Assembly: GCA_907165065.1 (NCBI GenBank)
Contig: OU015523.1
Location: 21,603,834-21,667,833 of the forward strand
Direction: 5' to 3'
DNA length: 64,000 bases
From: Caprimulgus europaeus
Taxonomy: Eukaryota; Chordata; Aves; Caprimulgiformes; Caprimulgidae
The position numbers and the translations under genes are program-made. Shown here piece after piece: positions 26,396-39,590 of this stretch (the stretch's first letter is position 1; the number at the start of each line of letters is the position of its first letter). The notes below the pieces were generated by a model. That model saw nothing but the letters and a program-made list of their open reading frames with translations. It ran no database searches and was not told the origin of the DNA.

Positions 26396-29300
26396 GTAAC
26401 CTCAGAAATACTGATTTTAAATTTTGTTCTGGAGTCTGTGTTACAGCAGTTGTCGTTTGCTATGAAAATAAACTGGCATGGGCCTTTAATCTAAATGCAG
26501 ATAGGGAGATAAATAATGTTAGGAGACCAAATGACCAAGAAAATTTATATTCTCAAGTGATTTAGGAGCCATACTCTAATTCACTGTTCCAAATGTGTTT
26601 ACAAGGATGTTTAGCTCTTAATTCACTCCCATATGTTGGGAAATCTTCCCAAGAGGGGTAAAGAATGGTGGCAGCTGTGGAGGATATTAAAGTATTGTTG
26701 TTATTTAAGGTAATTTTTCAACAAAGGATAGATTAGTTTCTTGAACATCATTGTGGAATTAGAAAAAATGCTGAAGGCTTTCAAAATTTCATGTCACAGA
26801 GGGAAAAAACAAAAAGGAGGTTGCAGAGCAGAATAGATTTCTTAAATCAGGTTAGAAAATTTCCATCAGTACCTAACACTTTGAAAGCCACTAAGGTCGA
26901 AGTTACTTTTATTACTTTTGTGTTTTTCTGCAGTGATAGCATTTTGTTACACTATTGAGCGAGTTACAGTGTGTTTTCCTGGTCTTTTATGCTTTGTTTG
27001 ATTTCAGTGTCTTGACTTGAGGATGACTGTCTCTTTAATAATGTCTTTTTTAATATATCCAGTTTTATGTGTAAAGGTATTTGAACAACCTTAACTCTTA
27101 ATCAAGTGAAACTTTTTGTGAAGGATTACATAAAACTGGAATTGTGTCCTGTTTATGGTGTGGGAGGTTTTGCTGTGAGAGGTAGTGAGGCAGGAGGGGA
27201 ATGTAGAGCCCTGCTTGCTCCCTGGGGGAACAGAGCCACATTTCCAGGCTGTGCCCTCCACTGCTGCTGCTGGCAGGGAAACCTACACTGCTGTGGGCAC
27301 CAAATTGTTCCTGTTCCAAGCTGCCCTTGGACTTTTCTTCCTGAAATCCCCTGTGTTCCTATTAGATCAAACAGAGTCACCACTGTCTTATGCCTCCCAG
27401 TCCGTGAGGCAGTCAGATGTTAGTGCTGGTGCTTTACAAATGAGTCGTTTGGGGAGCTCGCTCAAGGTGGTTTCAGAAAGATGAGAGGATGGTTCCATCC
27501 TGTTGGTGGATGGGCAACCTGCCCCTCTGGCCAGCAGATCAAAACACAATAGACTGACAAATTGCTTGTCCACACAGCAGTGGTTGCTGGTCTGGCAGAG
27601 GTGAACAACTGCTCTCAGGGGCAGAGGCCTGGCTGGGGGACCGGGAGCGTCAGCTCATCATGGTGATGTCTGCTGATAGGAAGTGGTGACGGTGGGAAGA
27701 CTGTTTCCCCATTTTTTTTCTTGGTTAATTTCAGTGAAAACTTGTTGGTCAGAATAGTCCTGTTGGTAATTTATGATGTGATGTGCAACCAAATATGCAC
27801 TTCAGTCATTTTTCATGTGTTCTGCTAACGACAGGTCACACAGTTTCACTGGAAGGTTTCAAAGATTAAAGCCATCAGAAAAGGCAGCCTTGGTGACTGA
27901 TATTCTCTGACCCCATGACCTACCAAAGGCCATAGTGCCACACTAAACAAAGCTGTCTCAAGCTCATCACTTCTGTTGGTCTTTAACACAGATTTAAAAA
28001 AGCTGATCAGGCTTGACTTAAAGACATTCTGGATTTATCTGCCATGTCCATGAACAGGAAATTTTTATTAATGTTTATTCTTTGTGTTAAAAATGTTATT
28101 CCTCTTATATGAATTTGTCCAGCTTCCTCTTAGAACAAATTATTTTCTGTAAGTAGTCTCTCCCCACCTACATACCAGAAGGTACTCGTTGACTTGATTT
28201 AATTATTTTTTTTAACAGGTACAGTTCTGAATTAGACATAGAATGCAATCTGGTAGCAAGAGGCCACTCTTTGTTGTGTTATTGTGAAATCCTCCTTGTA
28301 AAGCACGAATATCCAAGAGTGTAGGTGGGCTTCTCCTAGCTGTGCAAATAAAGACCAGTTGTGAAGTCTGCAATTCAACATGACAATTGCTGTATCTTTT
28401 TTCAGTATAAAAGGCATTGGAATGGCTGTCCTCAGCTCAGTCTTCAAGAAACATGAATAGTAGAGAGAATCCCTTTGATTTTTGTTCTTTGTTGTCTGAC
28501 ATCTTACTGTTGGCATTTAAACCTGAGCAAAGTAGATGTAAAATGCTGGGATAGCAGCATGAATCATCAGCAAAGTGGTTACATTAGGTGCCACAAAGTG
28601 GAGACTCAGCTCCATCTGTAAAGTCCAGGACTCCCAGCAATCATGTCATGCTGAAATGTACAGGATTACAGCAAAGGTAATGTTGCAGTTTTCATGTGTT
28701 GCCTGTAACCTGGCCCTGACACAAGCAGGGAGCAGCTCCCATTTTCACTTGGCTATGGAGTGTTCCAAGGAAGGGAGCAAGGGGAACACAAAAGGCTCCG
28801 ACTACTTTCTCATGCCCTTCTGCATATGGCCCACATGACAGAAAACAGTTTTTACTAGCTTAGTCAACTTAATTCTTCAATATAAAGCTGTAATGTACAG
28901 TTGTTCTCCAGGAGGAGATCTACTATATTATGACTCTTCATACAGTATATTTAGCGCTGAAGATGATTGTACTTCTTGTCATGCTAGTTTTTTAATTTAC
29001 TGTGTTTCTTGCTGCTAGCACCTTTAGAACTCAGTGGAGCCCTGCAGGAGTGTCTCAGTCTCCTGTTTCCTATCTCCTTGGAGATATTGCATTACAATCA
29101 TCTGTCAAAGCTGAGCAGGAGTCAAGGAAATGGAGCACCTCAAGTGGTTGACACTGCTGAGCAGATATCCTTCTATTTTTGCTGAGTATTTAGATACCTC
29201 CAGAGTACAAATGTGTCTGAGCTAGATTAGCTGCACAGAAAGTTTGTAACACCTTCATCTTATAATAATGGCAACCTTTATTGCATATGAAAATGATACA

Positions 29301-29924
29301 ATTTTAGCAACTGCTATGACCTATAAATACAGTTCCTTTGCCATGGATGAAGTAATGATGTTGCTTTACACCAGACACAATTGCATATACACTGTGGTTG
29401 TACTCATTTAATGTTGTGGTTAAACAAAAATTATTGCACCTCTTGCAAATTGGCTAAGGCAGTGAAGTTCTTGAAAGAAATCGGTCTCAGGTGGAGGGGC
29501 TTTGTTTGTGATGCATGGTATGATGTTTTTCTCCTTCCTAATGTCTCCAGACTTCGCATGTTGTCTGCACCCCATTTCCATTCAGCAGTATTAGGAATAA
29601 GAATGTAGGGAAAAGAAATGGTCACAGTGTGCTTGTCCCAGTGGTAGTGACTGGCACTGGAATAAACTACGTAGGATCTATAATAATAATTTGGCAGTTT
29701 AGCTAGTAAAATTGATGACTGCAGCTTAAAGAATAAAAATGTTGTCATACGACAGAATATATTTTATGGGACTAACAGCAGTGAACATTTAACTACTGCA
29801 GGCATCTTATGGCCTAAATTATCATGTACTTTTCAAATAAGACTCTCCCACTCATTTTTAATACAGTTTTGTAAAAGTGGGTTTACTACAATAGAGTCTA
29901 GTTGGCTTTATAATTATGTATTTT

Positions 29925-29966
29925 TTCTTATTATTAGGAGTATATTTCTTATTCTTATTATTAGGA
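29925..29966. repeat. 15-bp direct repeat abutting the CR1 copy
   Basis: TTCTTATTATTAGGA occurs at 29925-29939 and again at 29952-29966, just left of the CR1 start. It is a local duplication. It is not a target-site duplication, because both copies lie on the same side of the element. Confidence 0.75.
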
Positions 29967-29969
29967 ATA

Positions 29970-30505
29970 GGGAAGTGATTGTGCCCCTGTACTCAGCAGT
30001 GGTGAGGCCACATGAGTACTGTGTTCAGCTTTGGGCCGCTCACTGAAAGAATGACATTGAGTTGCTGGAGTGTGTCCAGAGAAGGGCAACAAAGGTGATG
30101 AAGGGCCTGGAGAACAAGTCTTATGAGAAGCAGCTGAGGGAACTGGGATTGTTTAGTCTGCAGAAGAGAAGGCTGAGGGAAGACCTTCTTGCTCTTTAAG
30201 AAAACCTGAAAAGAGGTTGTAGTGAGGTGGATGTTGGTCTCTTCTCCCAAATAACAAGTGATAGGATAAGGGAGAACAGCCTTAAGTTGCACCAAGGGTG
30301 GTTTAGGTTGGATATTAGGAAAAAAATCTTCACTGAAATGATTGTAAAGTATTGGAACAGGCTGCTCAGGGAAGTGGTGGAGGTATTTAAAGGATGTATA
30401 GATGTGATGCCTGGAACCATGCTTTAGTGGTGAACTTGGCGATGCTAGGTTTACGGTTGGACTAGATGATCGTAATGGTCTTTTCCAACCAAACTATTCT
30501 ATGAT
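29970..30505 (+). mobile_element. CR1 LINE, longest copy in the window, plus orientation
   Basis: About 535 bp of continuous CR1 3' region. In order I see GGAAGTGATTGTGCCCCTGT, CTCAGCAGTGGTGAGGCCAC, TACTGTGTTCAGCTTTGGGC, GTCCAGAGAAGGGCAACAAA, GAGGGAACTGGGATTGTTTA, GTCTGCAGAAGAGAAGGCTG, TTAGGTTGGATATTAGGAAA, GGAACAGGCTGCTCAGGGAA, GGTTGGACTAGATGATCGTA and the terminal TTTTCCAACCAAACTATTCT followed by ATGATA. The order and the intact 3' end identify a 5'-truncated CR1 insertion. The divergence looks moderate. Several ORFs of 66-100 codons on both strands fall inside it and are by-products of the repeat. Confidence 0.96.
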
Positions 30506-33500
30506 AAAAACAAAATACAAATTTTTCGTTTGTGTATTAACAATTTTGAAGTGGTGAAGTCTTTGTTGACTCTTTGGTTCTAAAACCAGTATTTTATTGG
30601 AATCCCCAGTTAAACCAATTTCTTCCATGATTCATTTCACTTAGCAACAGAAATGTAAGCTACAACCTCTGGCCCTAATGAAATACTTTAAATGCAATCT
30701 ACACAGCAAAGGTTAAGGGAGCAAGGCACAGTTTAATTTCCCAATAACACTTTATGGGAGTCTTCGTAAATGTACTTGCTTCTGGAGTTTTCTAATGCCC
30801 CTCTCTCTGAAACTGTAGTCAATTTGCAGCCTTGAAGTTGTTATGTTAAAATTACATATGTGAGAGAGGTTGGAGGGCATTGGAATACAGGACCTTCCTG
30901 CTAAATTGTTAATCCAAATTGGGCCTCAGCCAATGTCTTACAAAGTTGTCAAATCCAGTGACCTATATGAAATGAGTTGGTAGCTTCAGTTTGGTTCCTG
31001 GAAAGGTGTACACATCACAAGGGCAATCAGCTGGCACTAATTGGCATCCTGGCTAGCAGCCTGAACAGAGAGCCAAAGGTCTGTAAAGGGACAGAGGCTG
31101 AAGTGCTCTCTCAACCTTAAAGATTATCCCTCTGGGTGGGAGTTTAGGGCACATTTGTAATGTCATATGTGGAATTTTGCTGTGCATCTTGCAATGCTAG
31201 ACTGGAGCTGTGGCTAGGGAACTGCACTCTTCAGGGCTTTCACAGAGCATTTTGAATGCCACAGGGCATTTTAAACTCTGAAATCACTTCAGCTTTCCTT
31301 CAGACATAAACACGAAGAGAACATTCACTAAGCAATAACCTGATATTCTGAGGTGTCAGATGACAGATAACCACTCCATTTGAGAGATTACACTGGAAAA
31401 GGGAAAGATAGGGAGCGTGTATTCCTTAAAGGCACAGTTTTCTCCTGGTCTGGCCCAGTGTGCATAAGTACTTTTGCTCTGCCAATTTTTCCACCTGTTG
31501 GGCTCAGAAATGGTGTAAATTAGTGCTGCTTAAATGTTAAAAATATTATGCTTTGTGAGTAGGTTTGTGAAATTCTGTTCATTATAAAAGCATAGTAACA
31601 CATGGTCTTCCTACCTTTGGACTTGTTCCCAGACTATAATAATTTCAGAAAGTTTATTATGGGTTATTATCTTCCCAAAAGCCTTGCATTTAAGAAGTTT
31701 GTTTCTTGTTTTGTTGCTCTGTGTGAAAGTTTCAGTCATTCAGGCAGGGTGGAAATAATGTCTTGAACTTGAAGCTATCAGCCCAATCAGCATGAATAGG
31801 GTCAGTGAAATAGCACTAAATTAAGAAATGAGTGGTGTACCTACCTAGTATTTTAAGCCAGGCAGTCAAAAATGATGAAATATATTGTCTGAATTAGGAG
31901 CTGAGCAAATTTTCTTTACCTCCATTTACCCTTGAACATATGAATGAACAATGAGCAGCAAATGGCAAGTGTTTGATTGTCTGTGGTTGTCTGCTAAGCA
32001 GAAAGAACAGGTTCATTTGATGGAGATTAGTCTGTTTCACAAAAAATTCGGTGTCCAGAGAGCAGTTTTTGTCCACCTATGTATTGTCTTTACTGATAAA
32101 GAGGAAATGAAAGTCCTGCATAGAGCATGCATACTTCCAGAAATCAGAGCATAATTTTTTTTCACCATAGCTTTGCATTACTGGAGTTACCAATGACCTG
32201 CTGAAATTTCCACCCCCACCCCATCTCCCCCTGCTAAATCAGACAGCAAAAGAAACCAGGATCACAGCCATAACTGAGATGACGGAATTCTGAAGGTAAC
32301 ACCCTTTCCCATCATAGAGCAGCCCCCTTTCACTACCTCCATGCCCTCTCACCAGATGGTGTGGTACACGTTTATCTGACGGACTAAAATTGGAACAGAA
32401 CAGAAAATCAGGCAGTATTTGCATCCCTGAGCATGGGATCATCAGCTGCTCTGAAAAATCGGGGGGGTTGGAGATAAGATTGTGCCCTGAATCTTGCCGT
32501 GACCCAATGCAAAAAACCACCCTGAATAATGCTGTGTGCTTCTTTTAATGGAAACTGAGTGGTGCCCTAAATGTAAAAGCGTTACCGTTTGCAGATTCCC
32601 ACCTGTCATTTGTGTTTCCGGAAACAGTATCCCTCCCCAAAGCCTGGACGTTGCCCCAGGTGGTGTCTGACTCTTAACCCGAATCAAGCAGTAATTGTTC
32701 AGACACTGTCTGGCTCTCATGCAGCGGACAGGGAAAGCACAACAGCCTTCTAGTTACCTCTCAGTAAGCCCAAGCAAAGATTTCCCTCAGGCCTTTAGGG
32801 CAAGGTTTTAGGGTTGCAGTCCCCATTGCCCTCTCTATTGCAGTAGGGTCCAGCACACTTGATGAGCAGACTGCACACTGTGAAAGCATATGATGTAAGA
32901 GTGGTTCTGCGAAGAGGACAAGAACAGGCTTTCATTTTTCCTTTTGCTGGAAGTACCTTGGTGATGTAACTTAGGAGCGGCCAGAATATAACTGGAGCTG
33001 TAAGTGGTTTGCCAGCAGTTGAGATGTGGTAGTCAATCTAGTTCTTAAGAAAGACCACTGGCAGGATTCAGTCACTGGAGGGTAACTCGGATCCCTGGCT
33101 GCTGAAACAAAAATCCCAGCGGGTTCCTCTAAGGCTGCCATCAGAATGGCTGCAGGTCCCAGCTGTGCACTCCCCTGGGCTCTCTGCAGCAGCATTCCTG
33201 TGAGTTGTGATTGTACCCTGCTCATGAGCTGCCCCTGAAGTCCCTCATCCCATCAGTTCCTCAAGGCATGGGACGTGCATTCAGCCTGGCTTGCAAAATC
33301 AGGAATTCTCCTCCGCAGGTATTAAAACAGAACTGTTAAACACTGATAATTCCTTGAGAATTGCTGGCTTAACCCCAGTAACCCTGTGCTTGGGACTGCA
33401 GCTCCTGATACTGCAAGAAGTGACAGCCTCCATGCTTACAAAATCACAGAGGTTGTAGCTTGGATGCAAAGAAAAGACTGAAAATATGACCCAGTGCTTG

Positions 33501-35310
33501 AAGGTGTATGCAGACAGCGACAAGCACTCTAAGCAGTATGGACTGCTGTGCTTGATTTAACCAAAATGTATTACTGCCTTCCAAGGGCAGGATGTGGTAT
33601 GGGGTTTATGCCCAAGACCCTAATTTATTTGATCTTGAATTGTACCTATTTATTTGGTCTTTTAATCTGAACTTGCACTGTCGTCATCTTTGGACCCAAT
33701 GAAAAGAGTGACATATATATTGTGGACCTGGGCAATGATCAGTGTCTTCTGTGAAAGAGGCAAAGAATTAATTCCTCTTTAAAAAAGAAATAAATGGTTC
33801 AGTGCTCTGAAAACCAAAGAACAATAATGTTTTTACATTCAAAGAAAAACAGTTACAGTTGTAACTAGTAATTTAATTAAGCCAAGAAAATATATTATAT
33901 GTTTGTTTTGGAGAAAGATTTTTGATATTAAGAACTGTTACAGTGAGAAGTCTAGTGATGGTGTACTGTCTGGAAGAGGGAACCAACTAACAAGAGAGAT
34001 CTCTAATACCTTTGATTAGGAACTATTGCTCACTTCTGTAACAGTTTGCAGTCTTATTTTTGAATGCAGGATTGTTCAGCTGTTCTAGTTCACTTTCCTG
34101 GGTGACTAAACTAAGCAATATAGCTTTTGCATGAACCCCATGCCATCTCTGGAAACTCATGTTAATCCTAGGGAGGACCAAAAGAATCTACTAACATATG
34201 CATACTGCCAAAATAAATGATTGCTGGATTCCTGAGCTAATCTTTGCCTTTGATCTTGCGTATCAGAAAATTTATTGGGTAAAGTAGTGGTGAAAAGATT
34301 TCTGGCCATTCTGAAGTATCAGCTGCAAATAATGTAGACTTTTTGATTTTCAAGGTAGATCAGGAAATGTTTTGGGTTTGTTTTCATTTTGTTTTGTTTT
34401 GTTTTGTTTTGTTTTGTTTTCCCTCCCTTTCCAGTCCTTGGTAATCTCTATAGAAAGCTTTATAAAAAGTAATTCAGAGAGTAGCAATAGCCATTTTTCT
34501 GGCATTTATAACCTTGGATGCAAAATTACATGGCATGTTGTGTCAGTGTGAGGAAATCTGACTGTATTGTTATACTGAAAATAATGGCAGAAAGAGATGG
34601 CAACTTTTGTCTTACAGTTTTTCCTTGTTGGCTATGTTTTTCCTTCTTTCCTTGATCTACATAAAAGTTCACAATTCCTGGTGTTTCTGTGCTCACAGAA
34701 GATGACATGAAAGCATAGTAATGACACATGGTTGTGTCTTTCTTGCAATGGATCTCCAGCATGGAACTTGATCTATTTTTTCCTACATTATACACAAAAG
34801 AACTCAAATAGCACTGGTTTGTGCTCTGGTTATTACTGATCTTCCTTTGATGGTTCCCCCACTTGCCTTTTTGTTATATGGAACCCTCCTTTTTTCCTTG
34901 CATTGTCCACTCACTTTGTATTTTTCAAGTGGTTTTCTAGTTTCATATTTTAACTGATTTATAGTGGATTTTTCAATACTGTAAAACCTTCCATTTCCAA
35001 CACACTGGGACGTTGTGGGGTAACTCCGTACGAATCACTGAAATTTGATCTTTGAGTCTGTGTTAGATTCTTTCTGAGGAGGGGTGGTTTTTTCATTTTT
35101 GTGGTTGTTCCGTGGGTTTTTTAGGTAAAATACAGCCTGCTTTTTGCAAAAAACCTACTATTTTACGCTGAATTGCACTTCCTTGCTTCAGGACTTTCTG
35201 ATGTTTACAGCCACAAATGAGAACAAAACTTAAAGGCTTTTACTAGTTACTGTGTAAAACCTAGATGATAATGAAGTCCATGCTTGGAACAGCTTGTACT
35301 GTAGATGGAG
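30506..35310. other. Non-coding stretch, no gene seen
   Basis: No coding region is recognised; open frames are at most 93 codons. The segment 32600-33260 is somewhat richer in G and C than its neighbours. The TTTTG pentanucleotide repeat lies at 34387-34420. I saw no other repeat with confidence. Confidence 0.55.
34387..34420. repeat. (TTTTG)6 pentanucleotide microsatellite
   Basis: Six perfect GTTTT units preceded by TTTT, 34 bp in total, flanked by CA on the left and CCCTCCC on the right. As a perfect repeat it is likely to vary in length between individuals. Confidence 0.9.
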
Positions 35311-35365
35311 ATTTTGCAGATCAGAAACTGGGGTACAGAAAAGTTAAGTTGTTTCACTGAAGATT
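35311..35365 (-). mobile_element. MIR-like SINE remnant
   Basis: TTTTGCAGATCAGAAACTGG, then GGTACAGAAAAGTTAAGTTG, resembles the reverse complement of the MIR region TTTTACAGATGAGGAAACTG..GCACAGAGAGGTTAAGTAAC. MIR elements are ancient amniote SINEs and survive in birds as short, badly decayed pieces. The match is short, so the call is tentative. Confidence 0.45.
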
Positions 35366-36427
35366 AAAGAGATCTGGGGTGAAGCTCTGCTCACATCTTG
35401 AGCATGTTTCAAGACTTTTCTTCTTTCTTACAAGTGTAGATCATTTTGGCCTCATCTACTAGGGTAGAAAACACATTTATTTGTCACTGCGATGTTGTTC
35501 CTTTTGTTGGTGTGTTCCATCTCCATCCTTCTGTTTTGATCAGTGCTATCCAGGAGTGCAGTATAGGCCTGAACTAAACCTACTAAACAGTCCCATCGCT
35601 TTCTCCAGAGGTAGAGGATTGACTGCAGACAGAATGGACAGATGGGGAAGGTGGCCTTTAGGTGTTTCCATTGGTACCATAAAGTGCAGAAGAAAAGGAG
35701 GGCAAGAATTTCCACCTGTAGTTTCTAACCTTGCTCAGGCCTTGAGAGGAGAAGGAGAAAAAAGACGTGCCTGCTGCATACCTGTGGCCAGCAATGGCTT
35801 GAGCCATTTGTGCAGTTGTTGCAGTTTGTGATGATGTCTCCAAGCTGGAAAACTGATTTCCTTGTCCCTAAGAATCATTTTCAGATTACAAATATGAGTT
35901 GATAGAGTCCCAGACTGTTGCTTGTTGCCAAGCTTTATGGAGAAGGTACTTGAACACAACAGTGATGAAAACCTCTTAAAAAATTAATAGCAATTAAAAT
36001 AATATTAAGCATAATCATTAATCTATTAATAAAGAGTGGGTTCTTATTATTCTTCTGTACTAGTGTGCTTGGTAGATGTCAGGTGGATAAAATATATCTG
36101 CTTGTGGTGTCTTTGTTCTCCTATTTTTTCGTTTAGCTCATGATTTTATTTAATGGAAGAGTCACTTCTCACATATTGGCTTGACAATTTACAAGCATTT
36201 GTTTGTGCTGAATTAAGCACATTTCTAAACTTTGTATGTTGCTGCTGACAGTTTGGGGATTGATTTTTATCCCTAGAGAGGTGCCTTTTTGTCTTTAAGG
36301 CAAATTGAAGTTGACTGCTGGAGCATTCCCTAGTAAGACTGAGAATCTACTTTAGGGATATTTTTCTACTGAGAATTCATTTTTAACTGAGAAGCTTCAG
36401 CAAGGTCATGTTTTTCATGACACCAAC

Positions 36428-36444
36428 AAAAAAAAAAAAAAAAA
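36428..36444. repeat. Poly(A) run, 17 bp
   Basis: Seventeen consecutive A followed by GAAAAG. I see no retroposed gene body upstream of it, so it is treated as a simple homopolymer. Confidence 0.9.
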
Positions 36445-38187
36445 GAAAAGTTCACAGACAAAGACATAGTATTAACTTTAGAGAAAATAAATAGGAGCAA
36501 ATATTACCAAGCTTTTTTCCCCTGTAGTGCTCTGTCAGGGAAGTGTGCCTAGATATGTGGTAGGTAACAATTATCCACATGTTTATTCTGAAAGCCCATG
36601 TGAAATGCTGGTGTGGGCAATGGCAGAAAAAGGTTTTACCCATCCATGTTTTTTCATGTATGTTATGAGTTTGAATTTTAAAACTTCAGTAACATTTTTT
36701 TAGGATGTTCAGATTCTTTCAAGAACAGATTCACTGCTGGTCTTTACTGGCAACATGGGGTGGGGTTTGCAGACATGAATGGACTGATGTAGTGAGCTGT
36801 GCGTGAGGATGTGGGATCTCCACCAAACAGGTGCTTTAGTAAGTCTGTATTCGCATAAAGTAGATAGATAGATACTCTCTTTTTTACAGTAGGCTCCGTG
36901 GCTGGACGTGCAGGGCTAGAGTTACTTTTTAAACTTTTTCCAACCTATACCTACCCCTCGCTCCCTTACCCCCAGTCAGCCTGGCACAGTTTTTGGATAC
37001 AAACATTATATTGTTGTTATATTTACAGGGATGCTGGAATTAATTTATGTATCTCTCCCTTCAAGGTCTTTTTGGCACTAGATTTGTTTTCTAGGAATAT
37101 GTTTTACAAATACAAATACTGCTGAAATAAAATGGTGTCAATGGATATATCTGGTTATATGTTTTATATGTTCAAAATGAATGTTACCTCATACCTGAAC
37201 AACAAAGACAAATCCAACCATCCTGGACAATGGCCAAGTCTAGTGAGTTTTTTTGTGGTGGTACCTGGCAGGTTACTCATGAGTTGATGGACAGACCTCA
37301 TTAAACTCTCATTTTATGCTTGTCTCTGGAATGATTGCATTCTCTTTAATCTCCACCTTTGTATTCACTCATACTTCTAAGACCCAAGTGACTTAAAAAG
37401 AGAGAAATAAATAACAACCTTAGTCCTTCAATGAAGTACCAGATGACAAACTCAAACCCACCTGTTTTCATTTCCTGGAAATCATAACAGCTGAAGCAAG
37501 TTTTTCACTACAATGAACCTAAACAAGTTGTAAGAACCAATTTCTTCAGGAAAGTCTTATCTCGATGGTTATAAAACCTTCTCCAAAGAGCTGCAGGTCT
37601 CTGCAGTCTTCTTTTAAACCTTCTTTGAGGTCTTCTTATTGGATTTTTCACACACCTGAGTTTTATGAATTTGAGTATGTTTCTGGAAACCTGGCTATTA
37701 ATTGCTAGAATTTTCATTTACCTCATTTCCCTTCTGGAATTCCTCCTGTAGAATTTCTGACAATTTTCTCTTAGTAGCTACCAGCCTAAGACATTTGCAA
37801 AATCCAAATATATTCATCATACTAAAAAAAAAGAAGAGCATCCTCAAACTTGAACAGGTGTCTTGTATATGCAAGAGAACTTCACTGGAGCTTGGATCTT
37901 TTCTTGAAAGAAAGTTATCTTTAAATTATATCATAACATTTATTAATAGTATGAAAGTACAAATAATCATATTGTCTCACTTTCTCCTGCTACTTTTTGT
38001 TGCAGCTAGGCCAGTTAGATGTTGTTTTTTTGTAAACTGTACCTTTTCTACCTTAATCAATCTTGTTGCTGTTTTGTCCTTTTGCCTGAAGACTTCTGGT
38101 GTTTAGAATTAACTTTGTTCTCAGGCCTTTTCCATTTTGTGTATGATTATGCACCTAATTAGAGTAATTGTTTCCTTGTTCCTACAG

Positions 38188-38277
38188 CATCAGCCAAGCG
38201 AGTGGATCTCAGCTACATCTGCCTACATGGCGGGGCTCCATCCTAGGAAAAGTGTAGCAAAAGTTTTGGTAATTTAG
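38188..38277 (+). other. Candidate 3'-terminal coding exon
   Basis: A very good splice acceptor (TTGTTTCCTTGTTCCTACAG, preceded by a CTAAT branch-like motif) is followed directly by an open frame of 29 codons ending in TAG at 38275-38277. Its translation is unusually balanced for this AT-rich region (starting HQPSEWISATSAYM and containing a GLHPRK segment), and the DNA carries two CpGs. AATAAA occurs at 38525-38530. I do not recognise the protein and cannot find a preceding exon, so it may be a chance combination. Confidence 0.2.
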
Positions 38278-39574
38278 TATTTCTTTCTAGCTCCTTCATT
38301 GTTCTGTAGGTATAACAAACATGCCTTAGATGTGTTTTACTTACTTCATTAAGCTGTGGAAATCATGGAAACCTGTGTATTCTGAGTGGTCGAGGAATGG
38401 TAGCATGAATGGTATAAACCTGTCACAGAGGTTGTCAATCAGGTTTTTTGGGGTTTTTTTAACAAAGCTTTAACATTTATTAACTTTATATAGGGTTCTC
38501 TATTGTTTTTTATTTGTACTTAAGAATAAATGTATAATTTTACTGATTTTACTGCAACTTTTTCAAACTTTAGAGTTCCAGGCATGAGTTCATATATATT
38601 GTTCAGGACTCAGACAAGATATTTAATTTTATCTAATAATGATAAAATGCAAATTTTTGTTAATTAAGTTTGTAATTGTGGAGCAGGAGAGAGAAGAGTT
38701 TATAGAGGCAGGGGTAGGAGGAAAACTTTAAGTAGCAGTGCATAGCGAATGAGATGCACAGCTTCCATTATCAACAGGAGCTGCATGTCTAATCCACCAG
38801 ACTCAGTTCTGAAGAAAATATACCCTGGGATGTCAGGTGTTAAGGGGAAGAATGGGCCTCTCACGTTCTTTGCACTTACAAACCGGCTGTAACCTTTTGA
38901 CTCTTTCTCTCTTTCTCTTCTTGAGTTTTGTTTCCTGAAAGGAAAAGGGGGTGGGGGAATGCAGGGGAAGAAGGCTTAAAGAGTAGAAGATCTGTTTCAA
39001 AGTACTGTAGTATAAGCTTTTCATTTTTTTTCTGGAATTAGTTTTGTTTTGGTTTGTTAAAGAAGTGGTTGCTTTTAATGTAAAGTGTTTAGAACACAAC
39101 TGAAGATATTAATATCTTACCGAGTACCACTATCAACACAACAAACTTTACAGGTTCTATCAATCACAAGTGTTTTGCACATACCTATTTTATCTTTCTA
39201 ACTAAAATTATTATGATTTTATTTAAGAGAATAGCAGAAGAGAAGAGCTAGTTCTGTGAATTAATGTTGCAGGTATTGCTTTTTATATTGACCAATGTTA
39301 TGCAGAAAAACAACCCCCCAAATAACAAGAAATCCTTTTTCTCAAAGGATCCCCTAATCTAGCATGATCATATATTGATCACATTGACCCTGGTTATATT
39401 CCAGGCCTGAAGATCTGCATATGCAAAGAAAAAGCTTGTATAATATTTGCACATTTCATCTTCTTGCTACCTCTGAGTTAGTAAGTGTGAAAATATCCCA
39501 GTGCAAGGAGGATGATGCATGCACCTTAAGTAAATATTTACTTAATAGTATGAAAGAACATGCAATAGATATAA

Positions 39575-39590
39575 GGGGGGGTGGGGGGGG
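39575..39590 (+). repeat. G7-T-G8 homopolymer
   Basis: Fifteen G interrupted by a single T. Such runs can form a G-quadruplex or intermolecular G-structures and are error-prone in sequencing, so the exact length is uncertain. Confidence 0.8.

Larger units (their letters stand above)
23740..29924. other. Non-coding stretch, AT-rich with one GC-richer block
   Basis: No gene is recognised. An A/C-rich tract lies at 24157-24206 and a GT microsatellite at 25380-25393. A consensus splice donor CAGGTAAGT occurs at 25472-25480 without an assignable exon. The block 27130-27680 is visibly richer in G and C and carries overlapping ORFs of 73-105 codons on both strands, a pattern expected from GC-rich non-coding DNA with few stop codons. 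None of these translations is recognisable. Confidence 0.5.

Noticed and set aside
27106-27484. Overlapping ORFs of 73-105 codons in a GC-richer block
   Set aside because: Comparable ORFs occur on both strands and in several frames, which is what composition predicts; no recognisable protein.
37702-38106. 134-codon plus-strand ORF
   Set aside because: The Leu/Phe/Ser/Lys-rich translation fits a chance frame in T-rich DNA; no motif, and no signal for splicing or a promoter.
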